Of a DNA stretch of 64,000 nucleotides, positions 22,501-34,888 are shown one piece after another. Source of the stretch: Auanema rhodensis (Eukaryota; Nematoda; Chromadorea; Rhabditida; Rhabditidae); NCBI GenBank assembly GCA_964057225.1, contig OZ059894.1:15530476-15594475 (forward strand), in the 5' to 3' direction. A program made the position numbers and the translations under genes. The notes under the pieces are model-generated. The model saw only the letters and a list, made by a program, of their open reading frames with translations. It was not told the origin of the DNA and ran no database searches. The stretch's first letter is position 1, and each line of letters opens with the position of its first letter.

Positions 22501-25500
22501 TTTCAGTTGTAAATTAGAAAAGCATAATAAAACCTTTTATTTTTGAATAAGTAACTGCTTATGAAAAGACATAACTTTGTTTGTTTTATCTGTTTAATAG
22601 CAGAATGATTCATATAATCTTCATCATTTAATCTCACAATAACATTGCTTAACTATATAAAGATTTAGATATATACATAAGAATATAATATATAGATTTA
22701 TACATGTATATATATATATATACATATGCACAATTATCAGATCAAATGATTCTTTTGTCGTAATAACAATGATATTTAGTCAGCTTTTATTCTTCGATCC
22801 TTTATCATTTTATCCAAAAAGGATACTCAAAATTTATTTCACTTTTGATATCTTTTATGTTTAATGACAAGTAAAAATAACATTCGTATTAAACTTTTCG
22901 CCTACTCTTTATATCGTTTGGTTTTTCATTCCTTTATTACTATTATTGACCTAATACTTTTAAATTTTAAGACCAATTTTGAAATAAATTGAAACTATTT
23001 TCCAATAAAAATACAATATTAGAAGATTGCTAAATATTATATATAGTAATTATATTTATAATTATTTAAAATCTTGATTATTATTAAGAAAATGAAGGAT
23101 CTAATTTATCAAAGTTCGAGATTAAGTTGAGATCAACGTGATCATTTTTCTGTTTCTGCTTCTTGAAATTTAACATATATGTGTAGATATATGATGAGAT
23201 ATCTAAGTTCTCTAAATAGTTCTGTTTCGTTGATTGAACGATCCCGATCAAAAGCCACAGAGCTATTTTGGGCTCTGAGAATATCACCTCTATGCTCGTA
23301 AAATTTCAACACAACCCTTGTATTGAAACTCTTTTATCTTCAATTCTTCTTTCACATTTCTTCAATCTCTTTTGGCTTGTTTGGAAGCCTCATAATGACT
23401 GCAACTTGTGCCAATGACTCAATATTTGGTTCATCTGAGAGATCTTCGCCTTGATTTATCAAATCAACTACCGTACCCAGGAGCTCTTTGCTGTAAAGAT
23501 TTGGACCCTAATGGTCCTGTCTGAAGCAATTCAACTAGGTGCCTCATTTCGCGCTCCAATCCTAATCAAATTCACAGAGACAAAAGGACCCTAATCGTAT
23601 TGTTTGGCACAATCTAGGATGCTTAGATGAGGCTGTCCTATCTTTTCCTTGGTTAGCAGGGCTATCTGTTTCTTCTTTTCTCCTCACCATCTCCTTATTG
23701 TGCTCCCATCTTCCTCTTCTTCTATATACATAACTATCTAAAAAGAAAAGAAAAGTTTTAATTTTTGAGCTCATTGTTGAAATACAAAAGAGAAAAATCA
23801 GTTTTGTACATATCATATCATACCGTATCATCAGTAATATTACGGTATATGAGGATTAGCTAGATGCAATCTCTTCATAAAACGTCAAGTATCTTAAGTG
23901 CTTGAAGAATAAGTTCTCAACAATACTTCAAAAGTGAAAATCGTTTTTTTTTATTCTTCCGCTATTTGATTTTAGACTATTCATCCTGTATAACTGATAT
24001 TCAGTACTGGATATTACTTAGTCATTTGACTTTTCTATTATATATTGCAACATGCTTCTTTGATTTCTTAATCCTCTTGACGTGCATTACCTGAAGTATC
24101 AAGATGTAGATTGAGAATTAACAATGCTTCAATGTTTTTTGATTTGATAAAGCATTGTTTCAAGAAAATACTAATTGAATACCCACTAAGGTTCTATATG
24201 TGATCATCTAAACTGTTAGTTCCTAATCATCTTTATATAATTCCAAATTATCTATTATATTTCTTAAAAATGCCATGTAATACACGTCAATGTTTACGTC
24301 ATCGTCTCCTAGCTTTTCCACATTTTCCATTCTCCTCTGAAATGATATGGATGCCATGCCATTTAATCTTTTTATATTTTGATCATAACTTCTAATGATC
24401 ACGAGCATGTAAAGATTCTATTCTTTCAAGTTAAATCACTATAACAATGCTACACAGCATTGATCTATCTATTCTTTACACTTTTCGGATAACAGGATAT
24501 CATCAGACTTATTTTTCCTCATAATTCCTATTTTTCTTCATATTTTTTCTTTCTTTTTTTTTGTCAAATTTGATTTGATTCTTTATTTGTCAAGTGAGAC
24601 TCAGTTACTACAAGATCATGCATCTGTATTCTTTTGAGTTGCTTAGAAGAAGCTTGGATTACGGTATTGCCTCGAGGGAGAAGCATCTCCACTAGAAAAT
24701 GATATAGTTGACTAACTTAAGCATCCTCTTCTAGCATTAGGTCAGAAGATCATTTTTATGGAAAATGTATTTACTTCGAGGATTCTTCACATTTTTTTAC
24801 ACTTTTTTCTTTAAATTAATTTTTCATTGAAATCCTGAGCCTGTTTATAAGTTGTCATAAGCTACATTCGTTTGAATAAATTATGTCAATTTTTATATTA
24901 AAAAAATATAACCATTAAGAAATATTTCTATTTTTGTTTTATCTTATTTTTTTTTTAAAATGATAACATTGAAACATCGAAGATGATAGGATTTACTCTT
25001 CAATATTCCATTTCTAGAAAATATCTGTAGCTACTTCATGTTAGTAGAGATTAAGTTTTATTTTATATTATCACATCATAAAAGAATTAAAATATAAACA
25101 ATATTATTATAAAATAATTGAAAAAATTCTTATTCTATTATTCAAAAAACACGTCATTATATCTGTGCTATTCATTATGATCTATTCTAATAGTTTTTCT
25201 AATATTCTTTTTAATCTTTGAATATTTAAACTCTATAAACTATTTCATTCAATTTTTTTGTTTGAAATATTTCTAATTCTTAATAATCGTATTTCTATTT
25301 CTTTTTTTTAGAAAATCCTTTTATTGACTGCAGAATTGAAGTACAGGAATCATTTTCAACAAATAAATAATGAGTGAATCTGGGAAGGTATAAAAATTTT
25401 TATGTTTCCATCCAAAAAAAAATTGAAGAGTAGAACATTTATTTTGGACTTAAACACTAAATCTTTTCAAAATATTTTGTTGTAGCTTGAAATTGCATAG

Positions 25501-27593
25501 AACTCGTTGATAGATAATTTGAAAATAGAATAAAGATTGTGAACCATATGTCGTAAAAGTTTCCTTCTGTTTTCATGAAAATGAAGCTTTTGCTCAATTC
25601 TTTTCAATTTTTCTGAAGTACATTACTCGGAAACAAAGTCTTTTCATAATGGCACCGTAGTCCTCATAGACCACGCCCACTAAATTCACAGCAGGGCCAA
25701 TCAACGGCCACAATCCGTAGCATTGGAAAATTCAATATTTGGCACTAGATAATAATGTTTTTGAACCATCATCAACAAAAAAAAAGAGGAAATTATAAGA
25801 TTGTGTAGGTTTATTCATATATAATATTTGAAATAAATGGCCTTGAAAACTAACTAAATTTTCACAAGAAGATTTTTTCTCTAGGGAATTGTTAAAGGAA
25901 TAGTTTGTTGTAATATGAATAAAATGATATTATTCAATAATAATAAATAAATAAATCTTTAATAAATAATAAAAATTGATGAAATATATGATATAAGTCA
26001 GCAGAATATAGTCTGAATTTACTTAACTTCTTCCAGAAAACACCAGAGAGAGTTGTGGTTGTGGACGACAATGATGAAAAGTCAGGAGAAGAAGAAGAAG
26101 GGTCGCCTGAATTGACTTCAGACAATGGGAGATCATCTCCGGAAAGAACAGTTTCCGGAATTTTGCCACGCTTTTCTGTCAACCACATCTTGTCTCCGTT
26201 AGACAACTTGGGTATGTCGTCTAATCTATTTTACAATTAAAGCTTTACATATGTATATAACTTGAATAAGAAGAGAAATATAGATGATAGGAGAAAGGGA
26301 AAATATTTTTTTTTGATAAAACTAATAAAACGCATTGTTTAACCCTGCTAATGAAAAGGAAAATAAAAAATCCGTTGACAGTTTTTGGCGTTACTACCGT
26401 AGTCTCATCCGTATTTGATGTTTGCCGACCTGAATTCAACAGAAAGCGTATTAGAAAGCAAGAAGGAAGATTTATTTCATCTTCGTTTTCTTTATTCTTG
26501 ACTACCTTCTCTCATATCTCCTACATTTTCCCAAACCACTTTACTAAGGTTTCACCCTTCTCTTTATCTTTTCCTCTCTTTAGATCGCTGTATTTCTTAC
26601 TATTTACTCTTCGATCTACTCACTATTTCTTTTCTTGTTCTCCATATTTTTCTATCTCTTACTATAATACACCGTAAATGCAGTCTAGTCTGATATTTTT
26701 CTGTCAGTCAGTCTGCGTCACAATCTCGGTAAAAGTAGAGGAGCAAAGCAGACGAATAGCTGTAGCACTTGAGTGCTCAATCTTGTTGGAGAAGTGGCTC
26801 GGGAGGAGCTTTTCATGGGAACCTCAGCATTCAGAAGGGTCCTTTAGAATCTCGACGAGCTTTTCGTTTTGCTCCACAACGACCATGATGACTACGGCAT
26901 GCACAGGATGAAGAAGTAGCTGAGCTATCGTCTTGGCCGCCGTTTTCTTCCTCAGCCTGGTCCTATCCTGCGCACTGCATGGAAACGAAAGAAAGGCGGC
27001 TCCCTGAGGTTGCTGCTCATCTACCTCTTCTCATCCACTTTCATCATCATCTCATCTATACTCCTCCTTGGCTTCTTCTTGTCTACGACTTGAAAAGAGA
27101 AGAGTCGGGCTCGGTCGCCTACGTATGTGTATGTTGCTTCGACGACCTCATGGCTAGAAAGAAGAAGCACACTTCTGTAGTACTCTCGTCGTCAATTCAG
27201 TGGTCCTTTCCTACTTCTCTAGAATCTGTCTCTGGCTTTTCTTCCGTCAAGTTGGCTGACTCTTGAGACATGATCCCAACTGCAAAAAGTACCTATTAGA
27301 TAAGGTTTTGGTCTCACCTCCACCCTCAATTCACATTCTTATGCACACTTGAAATACATGAAATCATTTACTCTTCTGTAAATATTATCGTTCACACGAA
27401 GAATCTTACTGATTATATGTTAACAAGTGTATATGTTATGTCATATTTACATATCTTGAACCATAAGTCTATCCATATTTGAATGAAACATTCCGCCAGT
27501 GAAACTATAGAACAGTTCTTCCTTGCTTACATATTGCTAGAAGACTAATAGCCACCTAATCTTTTCAGCACGTGTACAACAGCAGCTCCTTAA
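19522..27593. other. Gene-poor region with scattered GC-richer islands
   Basis: About 8 kb with no supported protein gene. Mostly AT-rich DNA with short T/A runs. Islands of lower AT content lie near 20445-20460 (CAGCGGGGGCGCTG), 21070-21250, 22160-22450, 23380-23700, 25650-25730 and 26440-27290. The last one is pyrimidine-rich and sits next to the homeobox gene, so it may hold promoter or 5' UTR exons. Open frames such as 21835-22074 (-), 23562-23831 (-) and 26979-27266 (+) show no domain and were not called. Confidence 0.5.
21686..21740 (+). ncRNA. Candidate let-7-seed microRNA hairpin
   Basis: The 5' arm begins at 21688 with TGAGGTAGTGTGATCTATAA, carrying the let-7 family seed GAGGTAG. 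It folds onto the 3' arm: GAGGT pairs with ACCTC, GTGT with ACAC, GATC with GATC and TATAA with TTATA around a GCTA loop, with one A/A mismatch and a small 3' bulge. The hairpin is short (about 53 nt), so a 22-nt product would run into the loop unless the weak apical A-T pairs open. Beyond the seed there is no match to a let-7 member I know. No expression evidence. Confidence 0.3.
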
Positions 27594-28831
27594 GATGACA
27601 TCGTCACCCTTAGGCGAACATTCACTACCATTTGGATATCGTCCTCCACCTGGAACATTGCCTACTTCTTATTTTGGGACGACTCCCTTTCAGGGTTATC
27701 AGAGTGATTTTACTAGGTTTGTATCTTCAACTTTAAAGCTTTGAATTTGATATTTTAATCTTATAGTTATATGACTAATACATCAAATTGGTATAATAGT
27801 AGTGATCCACGATTTGCTGCTCGTAAGTCTTAAATTCATATTTCTTATATAAATCTATTCATTCAATTTCAAAATATTGTGAAATTTGAATTATTACTGG
27901 CGTATTGACGTTTTACGTCTTCACGTTTTTCACGTTCACTGATCCTGTATGAGTAAGAGCATGCATAAGCGGTTGTTCATATAATCTTTATATTTAGTAT
28001 ATATCTGATAGTAATAACGTTTACATTCCAGTATTGCCTTGTGGTATTGATCCTTCACGAGCTGCTGTACATGGAATACAGCTTCCCATGTCACAAAGAC
28101 GGAAACGTCGTGTTCTATTTAGTCAAGCTCAGGTATTACAGTTGATCCTTCTGTTTTTAGTCATGTGTAATTCATACACAACTAAATTTGCACATGCTTC
28201 ATTGAGTTGCTTGTTATAGGTCTATGAGCTTGAAAGACGCTTTAAGCAGACCAAGTACTTGACGGCTCCTGAAAGAGAGCAGCTGGCAAATGCTATTCAT
28301 TTAACACCAACTCAAGTATAGTTCATTTGACCTTAAATCCTAAATGATTTCTGGAAATTCAGGTCAAAATTTGGTTTCAAAATCATAGATATAAATGCAA
28401 ACGACAAGAGAAGGAAAAAGCGATGTCAGGTGCGACTGGGGCATCTGGTTCAGCCCGGGAGGGTAGCACAACTCCCAATTCTCAGATAGGAGATGACGAG
28501 TATGTTTAACATTTTTTAATATTCATCAAATAATTCAATTACTTGAATAGGCTATCAAGATCCGGGCTTAAATCAAAAGAAGATCTCCCAAACTGTTCAG
28601 AAACAGAATCTAGTCTTGCTGATGCAGTAGCTTCAACCAGCACTGATCAGAAACCAATGATGTTCACTTCGGTAAATCAAATTATAGTGCATAAATATAT
28701 GTTGAGAAAACATTTAGGTTCCACCATCTATGTATCCAACTCAAACACCTTTCACATTCCCGTTCGGTTCTCAGCAGTATTCAGCAGCACAAACAGCATA
28801 TTACAACCAAATACGTGGTGTCGGATGGTAA
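27594..28831 (+). CDS. NK2-class homeobox transcription factor (NKX2-1/CEH-24-like)
   Basis: ATG at 27594 (possibly preceded by more 5' exons: an acceptor CTTTTCAG lies 27 bases upstream); TAA at 28829-28831. The homeodomain spans three exons: [55 protein letters not shown]. Tyr at homeodomain position 54 (NHRYK) is the NK2-class hallmark giving CAAGTG preference. The opening [12 protein letters not shown] is typical of the NKX2-1/scarecrow/CEH-24 branch, hence the tentative placement. Downstream are a Ser/Thr-rich region and an aromatic tail ending YNQIRGVGW. No TN repressor motif was found in the visible N-terminus. A nuclear developmental regulator; in other nematodes such factors act in pharynx, vulva or neurons. 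The large upstream gene-poor region fits a developmental gene. Confidence 0.88.
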
Positions 28832-29489
28832 TAAACTATAAATTTTAAACACTTAACGGAATACTTTCAATAATATTAAATCTCTTTGCATTCCATATTT
28901 GCCTTTTTGTTGTTTTTATAAATGGCACTTATTCCTCACGGAAATCTGCCATGGCTTCAGCTAAATGTATATGTAAACTCTGGAACAGCTTTACATTATT
29001 ATGACTTAAAAGTATAAAACACTCTTGTGGGTTCATAGTTTCTCAAAGTCCAGACCTGAATATTTATGTAAATACCCTCCTATAACAAGAGTAATTATTC
29101 TAAAAGTTGTAACTTTAACTCTTTCGCAATCTCACCCATTCCTATGAACTATTAAACAAATTTCCCTGCCAACGATTCTTGTCTAGTCCCTGTTCCTAGT
29201 CCGTGACCGGGTCATACTTCTTCGTTTTCCGGCTATTTTTAAAGCAATAAAGATTTTTGATAATATTTTTATATTTATATATACATATATTTACAATTAC
29301 GAAAATCCGAAAGCGATGTAAAATATGAATATGCAAAGTACAAAGGAATGAGAATTATTACCTGTTTTCATTACAATACGAACTTTGAAAAACGTATGGC
29401 AGTTAGTCCTAATTATATTCAAAGGTTGGTAAAACATGTAATTACGCTTATTAAATAAATATTTACAAATCTATATAAAGTTTTAAAAC
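28832..29489. other. Convergent 3' region, homeobox gene / YY1-like gene
   Basis: Non-coding; AATAAA at 29245-29250 may serve the homeobox transcript. No other feature seen. Confidence 0.5.
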
Positions 29490-31250
29490 TTAAACTTTTT
29501 CACGACCAGCGTCTTGTTGATTTGGATGACGACGTAATAGATGAACTTTCAAATTATATGGATGGGAGAATGCATGTGAGCAATGCATACATTTGTACTG
29601 TTTTTCACCTACAAAGATAATTATTTTAATAAAGTATTGTAAAATAATCAGCACCTGTATGAGTTTTCATGTGAGCTTTCAGGTTACTTTTTAGCGAAAA
29701 CAATTTCGTACACCCTTCATGATTACACTGAAAACATCTTCTCCTTTGTTTTTTTTCGAAAAATATTTGACAAACCGCGAATGGCTGGACACGAGTGTGT
29801 ACAAGCATATGTCTTTTCAATTTGGTTCTCTCCACAAATTCTTTACCACATTTGGAACATGAAAATCTCTTGGGCTGATGAACTAGTCGATGTTTGCGGA
29901 GCGCTGTAGCTGAAGCTAGAATGGAAGAACATCCCTAGAAGTAATTTTTGAAAACCGAAGAATGTATTGAAAAAACCTCTTGCGGGCAAGGAAATTTCCC
30001 GGTGTCAGACATAGATGAGGGTAAAACACGGCACTTTCCATTACTATAATAATTATTTACGTATTCTAAGGCTTTTAATCAACAAGAAAAACTAACGCAG
30101 TAGATTTTTCAATGTTTACGGGCAAAACAATTCGTACAAAATCTGTGGTACTATTTCTTTCCTGAAATATTATTTTTCAAATAAACAGCTATTAGTAGTA
30201 GCTACCTTATCATCATCGCATGGGTTTTGCATAGATGTAGAAGGCAAATCATTCTCGTATCTGAAAAAGCATGCAATTCATAAACTAGTACAGCGCTTAT
30301 CAATAGCTCAAAATTGATGCAAAAAAAAAAGAATTTCGCGTTACCCAGAAGATAAATTTGTTGGAGAGACAAAATTAGAACATAGTTGATCTATTTCCGA
30401 CTGGACAGATTTTATGAAGTTTTTTCTTTCATCCTGAATCATATTACACATTTTAATCATCTTAAAAAATAAATTTACTGGTAAGATTGCTGTATCACAC
30501 ATTTTATAGTAATTATTAGAGTTAGAAAGACATACATCTGAAATTAGTAATGATAAATAATTGATTAATTTGTATAAACAACCTTTATCGGACCAACTTG
30601 ACAGAACTAATTTCATATCATTTTTATTCTGACTTGATTCTCTACGAATAATCACATTTATCTGAAAAAAATGATAGCAATGATTGAAAATAGTTTTTCA
30701 TTTTGAATTTGGTTAATCAAAAAACTTTAACTTTCACGCCGCGAATAAGTACCTTTACTTTTTTACAGTATCTATCCACCAATTAATGTATTTCACTGTA
30801 CAATCATAGTGTTCATATTCACTATGTAAATCTCTTTTTTTGAGTTATAATTCGAGTATACGAGATCAATATTCATTGGTCAACTGTCTTATGTTTGGTT
30901 TTACATACCTGAAGATTAGCATTTCCGGAATTACTTTTTTGTACTCTTACAATAGAGTGCTTCAGCATAGGAATAGGTACGAGATCTTCATCTTTTTCAT
31001 TTACGAGGACTTCGTTGCTTACAGCCTAGAGTAAAATCATGATATCATTTTGCAAAAGAATCACTGTACATTTTACTAAGTATTTCTATTTTCTCTTTTG
31101 GTCATCAACTTTATTTCATTTGGGTACGAACAAAATAGAAACATATATATATTAAATTTTAAGAATTAAGAATCTTACCAAATCATGTACATCATACGCA
31201 GGTATCATTTCGGATTGATATGAAAAATCCGAAGAATTATGAGCTAACAT
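29490..31250 (-). CDS. YY1: YY1-like C2H2 zinc-finger transcription factor
   Basis: ATG at 31250, one base behind AATTTAG; TAA at 29490-29492. The N-terminal ~170 residues come from several small exons (including 30946-31033 and 30346-30441) and have no clear domain. Four consecutive C2H2 fingers end the protein: CPQEGCSSILASATALRKH; FSCSKCGKEFVERTKLKRH; CNHEGCTKLFSLKSNLKAH; YKCMHCSHAFSHPYNLKVH. The first and third have the C-x4-C spacing, and finger 2 is almost the YY1 core (CAECGKAFVESSKLKRH in vertebrates), linked by HT-type linkers. Four tandem C-terminal fingers with this order are typical of YY1/Pleiohomeotic, which bind GCCAT sites and recruit Polycomb or activate. The fourth finger has C-x2-C where vertebrate YY1 has C-x4-C. 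Divergent from SEL-10. Confidence 0.85.
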
Positions 31251-31974
31251 TCTAAATTATGTATACTTAGTATTTCATTTGCTTCAATGAGAAATGAAGC
31301 TCTTTCAAAAGGAGAAAGTTGTAAAAAAAAAGTATTATTTTTAATTTCTTATGCATTGGTATTTTAGCTGAGTATATCAATCACGATCTTTGAAATTAGA
31401 TAATGAAAATAAGAAAAAATAGAACATCTGAAAGAACGCTTTACAACGTCCACAGAACGCGGAAGCGGATAACTCAGTAAAAGCAGTACGCAATGCATGT
31501 ACGTATTGTGATTAAGCTGTTGTCTATATGATATAATCATTGATACATGATTAGATAAAAGTTGATGTTCTTTATTTTAAGAATATAAAATAATTGTAAA
31601 CATTTTGCGAATTCCTGGAATATTCAAAGAAATAGACTGATTCTTAATATTTTAGACCTTTAAACTTCCTTGAACTCGCACGCGATGTCGCACGCATAGG
31701 TCATATATACGTGATCTATGGGATTATTCTCTGTATTTAACTCCTTTTCTGGTTCAATTTCTGTTTGTATACCTACATGCTACGATTCAAACTATTATTA
31801 TTTAAACGATAATGATCAGCCAACTTTTCTTTCGAACATCGAACAACTTTTATTGTTATTGATTTCTCAAGTGCTTAATAGAGTACCTTTACTGCACGTG
31901 TTTAATTTTCCTAGACTTGTTCCAACTTGCTCTGAACTTGAACAATTTTAATTGTAGAGTAGCATTTACCGTAA
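31251..31974. promoter_or_regulatory. Divergent promoter region, YY1-like / SEL-10
   Basis: About 720 bp between divergent ATGs. Local GC-richer spots near 31440-31510 and around 31665-31690 (ACTCGCACGCGATGTCGCAC). Acceptor-like TTAATTGTAG lies upstream of the SEL-10 ATG. No gene called; the open frame 31718-31951 shows no domain. Confidence 0.4.
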
Positions 31975-34375
31975 ATGGATGGTGAGAATGATGGATTTAT
32001 AGGATTTGTTAGAGCAGTAAGTGAAGTTGAAGCAGTCTCTCCGGATGCCTCAAGTGATGAGAAGCCAGTATGCAATGTTTGCTTTTCTACGTAATGCTAT
32101 TCTGTTTTTAGTCGTGTTCAAAGAGAAAATCATCAATGGAAATCGATAAAGTTGTTAATCAAGGTAAACGTTCTAAGGATAAAGCTCAAGATAGAGAACT
32201 AAATATGAATGGGTAAGTCTTTTTGTTACTTCGTACTGTTTAAGTAATAAGTTCATATCTTTCAGGCTGCTAATCGATTCCGATGAAGAATATATGGATG
32301 TTTGCGATGAAGACCATGCTGAAGTTGTTGCACCATGGGTGAAACAATTTCAGGTATATTCATGAAATATTTTGGACCTGTTTTTAATTTTAAGACTATG
32401 GGACGTGCATGTCAAAAGTCAGCCCTTAAAGCTTTAGTTGATACATTGGGTCTTCAACACGTTCGTCAACTTAGGCGAATAATAGAACCCCATTTTCAAA
32501 AAGATTTTCTCGCTGTTCTTCCTCGTGAGGTATGCTTCGAACTTGTTGGAATAATTTAAATATTTATCTAATATAGATAGCTCTATTGATATTGGCGAAT
32601 CTTTCTCCTGAAGATATCTGTAGGGCGTCGCTTGTTTCATCAACATGGTATTCATTGTGTAGTGACGATTGGCTTTGGCGCATGAAATGCGAAGATTATG
32701 GACTTAGTAGAAGTGATGCCAGGATTTTCCCAAGGTTTACTTGTTTCTTATTATATTATAGTAACACGTTTTCATCTAGTGTTCGATCCGAAGGTGCATG
32801 GGCAGCAACAGCTTATAGTAAGTTGACTGTTGAAATGGACCATCTAACAGGCAATGCTTTGAAAGAATATAGAAAACAACGTGAAGTTCATTTCGGGCCG
32901 TGAGTTTGCATTTTAAAATTCATAGTAAGACTAATATAACTGCAGGGTTTTCGAAATATCTAAATATAAATCTCTTTTCCTTCGATATTGTCGGGTGAAC
33001 TCAAACTGGAGGAAAAACCCTATTGGAGGAAGTTGTTTACTTCGTGGTCATGAAGAACATGTCATTACATGTCTACAAGTATATATAAACCTCTAAAGCA
33101 ATATTATGTTATTTATGTTTTCAGATTAATAATGATATTATAGTTACGGGTTCTGATGACAATTCTTTGAAAGTATGGAGTATCTCTAAAGGCAAAGTAA
33201 GAAATTATTTGTTATTTTTCATAGTATCTGTATGCATTTAGTTATTATTCTCTCTAATTGGCCATACTGGAGGAGTATGGACTTCTCAATTATCAAAAGA
33301 TGGTAAATTCATTATGAGTGGATCAACAGATCGAACTGTCAAAGTTTGGAGCGGAACGGATGGATCTCTTATATATACCTTGAACGGGCATACGAGTACT
33401 GTGCGATGCATGAGTCTACATGGAACAATGTTAGTATATGAAACAATTATTTTTTTCTATAGGACTACTGCTTAGACTGGTATCAGGTTCACGTGATGCT
33501 TCATTACGTGTTTGGTGTATTGTCACTGGTACTTGTCTTCAACACCTTACTGGTCATCAAGCAGCAGTAAGATGTGTTCAATTTGATGGCCGAAGGGCTG
33601 TATCTGGTGCATATGATTTTAACGTTAAAGTAAGTGTATATATCATATTATTTGCTGTAGCTTCGGACTTTAAGGTCTGGGATATTATTACTGGAAAATG
33701 TATTTATACGCTTCATGGTCATACAAATCGTGTTTACTCTCTTCTTGTTAGTTTATACTATAAAAGTATATAATTTTAAAATTTATTTCAGTTTGATAGT
33801 GAAAGGGACTTAGTTGTTTCTGGAAGTTTGGATACAACTATTCGGGTTTGGGATATTAGCAAAGGAGTTTGCCTTAATATATTAAATGGACACACTAGTC
33901 TAACTTCTGGAATGCAACTCCGTGGGAATATTCTTGTATCTTGTAATGCAGATAGCTCCGTGAGAGTAAGTCGATTTTTCGTTGTTATAGTTAAAATTTT
34001 ATATTTGAAGGTCTGGGACATTAATAAAGGCGTTTGTGTTCATCGTTTAGATGGGTTAAATGGTCACACATCAGCCATTACTTCTTTACAGTTTTTGGAT
34101 AATAATTTAGTAGCTACCAGTAGTGATGATGGTTGTGTGAAATTGTGGGATGTAGAAAAAGGTTTTTTGTTCATTATTCAACGTTAATTTTAATATTAAA
34201 TACTTTTTAAGGAGTATTTGTTCGGAATATTCTTCGTTTGCATTCACGTAGTAATGGTGGATGTGTGTGGCGCTTGCGAGCAACTGAAAACCTTTTAGCC
34301 TGTGCAATAGGTTCCCGGAACGGTACGGAAGATACTAAGCTAATATTATTGGATTTCGATTCACCATTCGCTTAA
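31975..34375 (+). CDS. sel-10: F-box/WD40 ubiquitin-ligase receptor SEL-10/FBXW7
   Basis: ATG at 31975 behind TTAATTGTAG; TAA at 34373-34375. An acidic, Ser-rich N-terminus ([13 protein letters not shown]) is followed by a helical dimerisation-type segment and an F-box: [20 protein letters not shown], then [12 protein letters not shown]. Eight WD40-type blades follow, with GH...WD dipeptides in order: RGHEEHV, GHTGGVW/VKVWS, GHTSTV/LRVW, GHQAAV/VKVWD, GHTNRV/IRVWD, GHTSLT/VRVWD, GHTSAI/VKLWD and a last blade [12 protein letters not shown]-box plus eight WD repeats is the FBXW7 architecture: the SCF receptor for Cdc4 phosphodegrons in cyclin E, Notch/LIN-12 and others, with blade Arg residues ([20 protein letters not shown]) near the phosphate site. 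One internal exon (from 32393) uses an AAG acceptor. Confidence 0.93.
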
Positions 34376-34888
34376 CTTTGTTATGTATACTGTTAATTCT
34401 TTATGTTGTGATATTCTACAGGTATCCATTAAGTCCCTATTCATCTATTTAGCTGTGTATATTTTTTTTTGTTTTTAACCATATTAACACTTCTTTTTTT
34501 CTAACCTATCAAGCTTTTTTTCTCTGTTTGTTTATTTATCTAGTCTTAATATGTTTTGTACTTTGCTATATATATTACAGATAGATAGTGATCCCATATC
34601 CAGGTATCATGGCTGGCACATGAAAACCTCTTTTTTTGGTACTTTTCACTGTAATTTGAATGTACATACACTAAATTATTGTAACCGTGTGGTACATACT
34701 TTTTCCTGTATCAATCGTCTTTCTATGATTTAGGAGTTTTTCGAATGAACTTTATGCGTTTTGTCTTGCTGATTATCCTTTACAAGTTGTGAACTCAAGT
34801 TTATTGCATATCAATGAAAAGCATATATATATATATATATATCTATATATATTCCAATATTTCCTAGGCATTTGAAGTTTTCAAGTGT
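34376..34888. other. Gap between SEL-10 and TRNT1
   Basis: 513 bp, T-rich, with a (TA)n run at about 34823-34853. TRNT1 has an acceptor TTTCCTAG 20 bases before its ATG, so the two genes may be co-transcribed, though the gap is larger than in the 0.6-11.5 kb cluster. Confidence 0.4.

Noticed and set aside
25650-25700. AATGGCACC, similar to the miR-228/183 seed
   Set aside because: No complementary arm within 100 bases.
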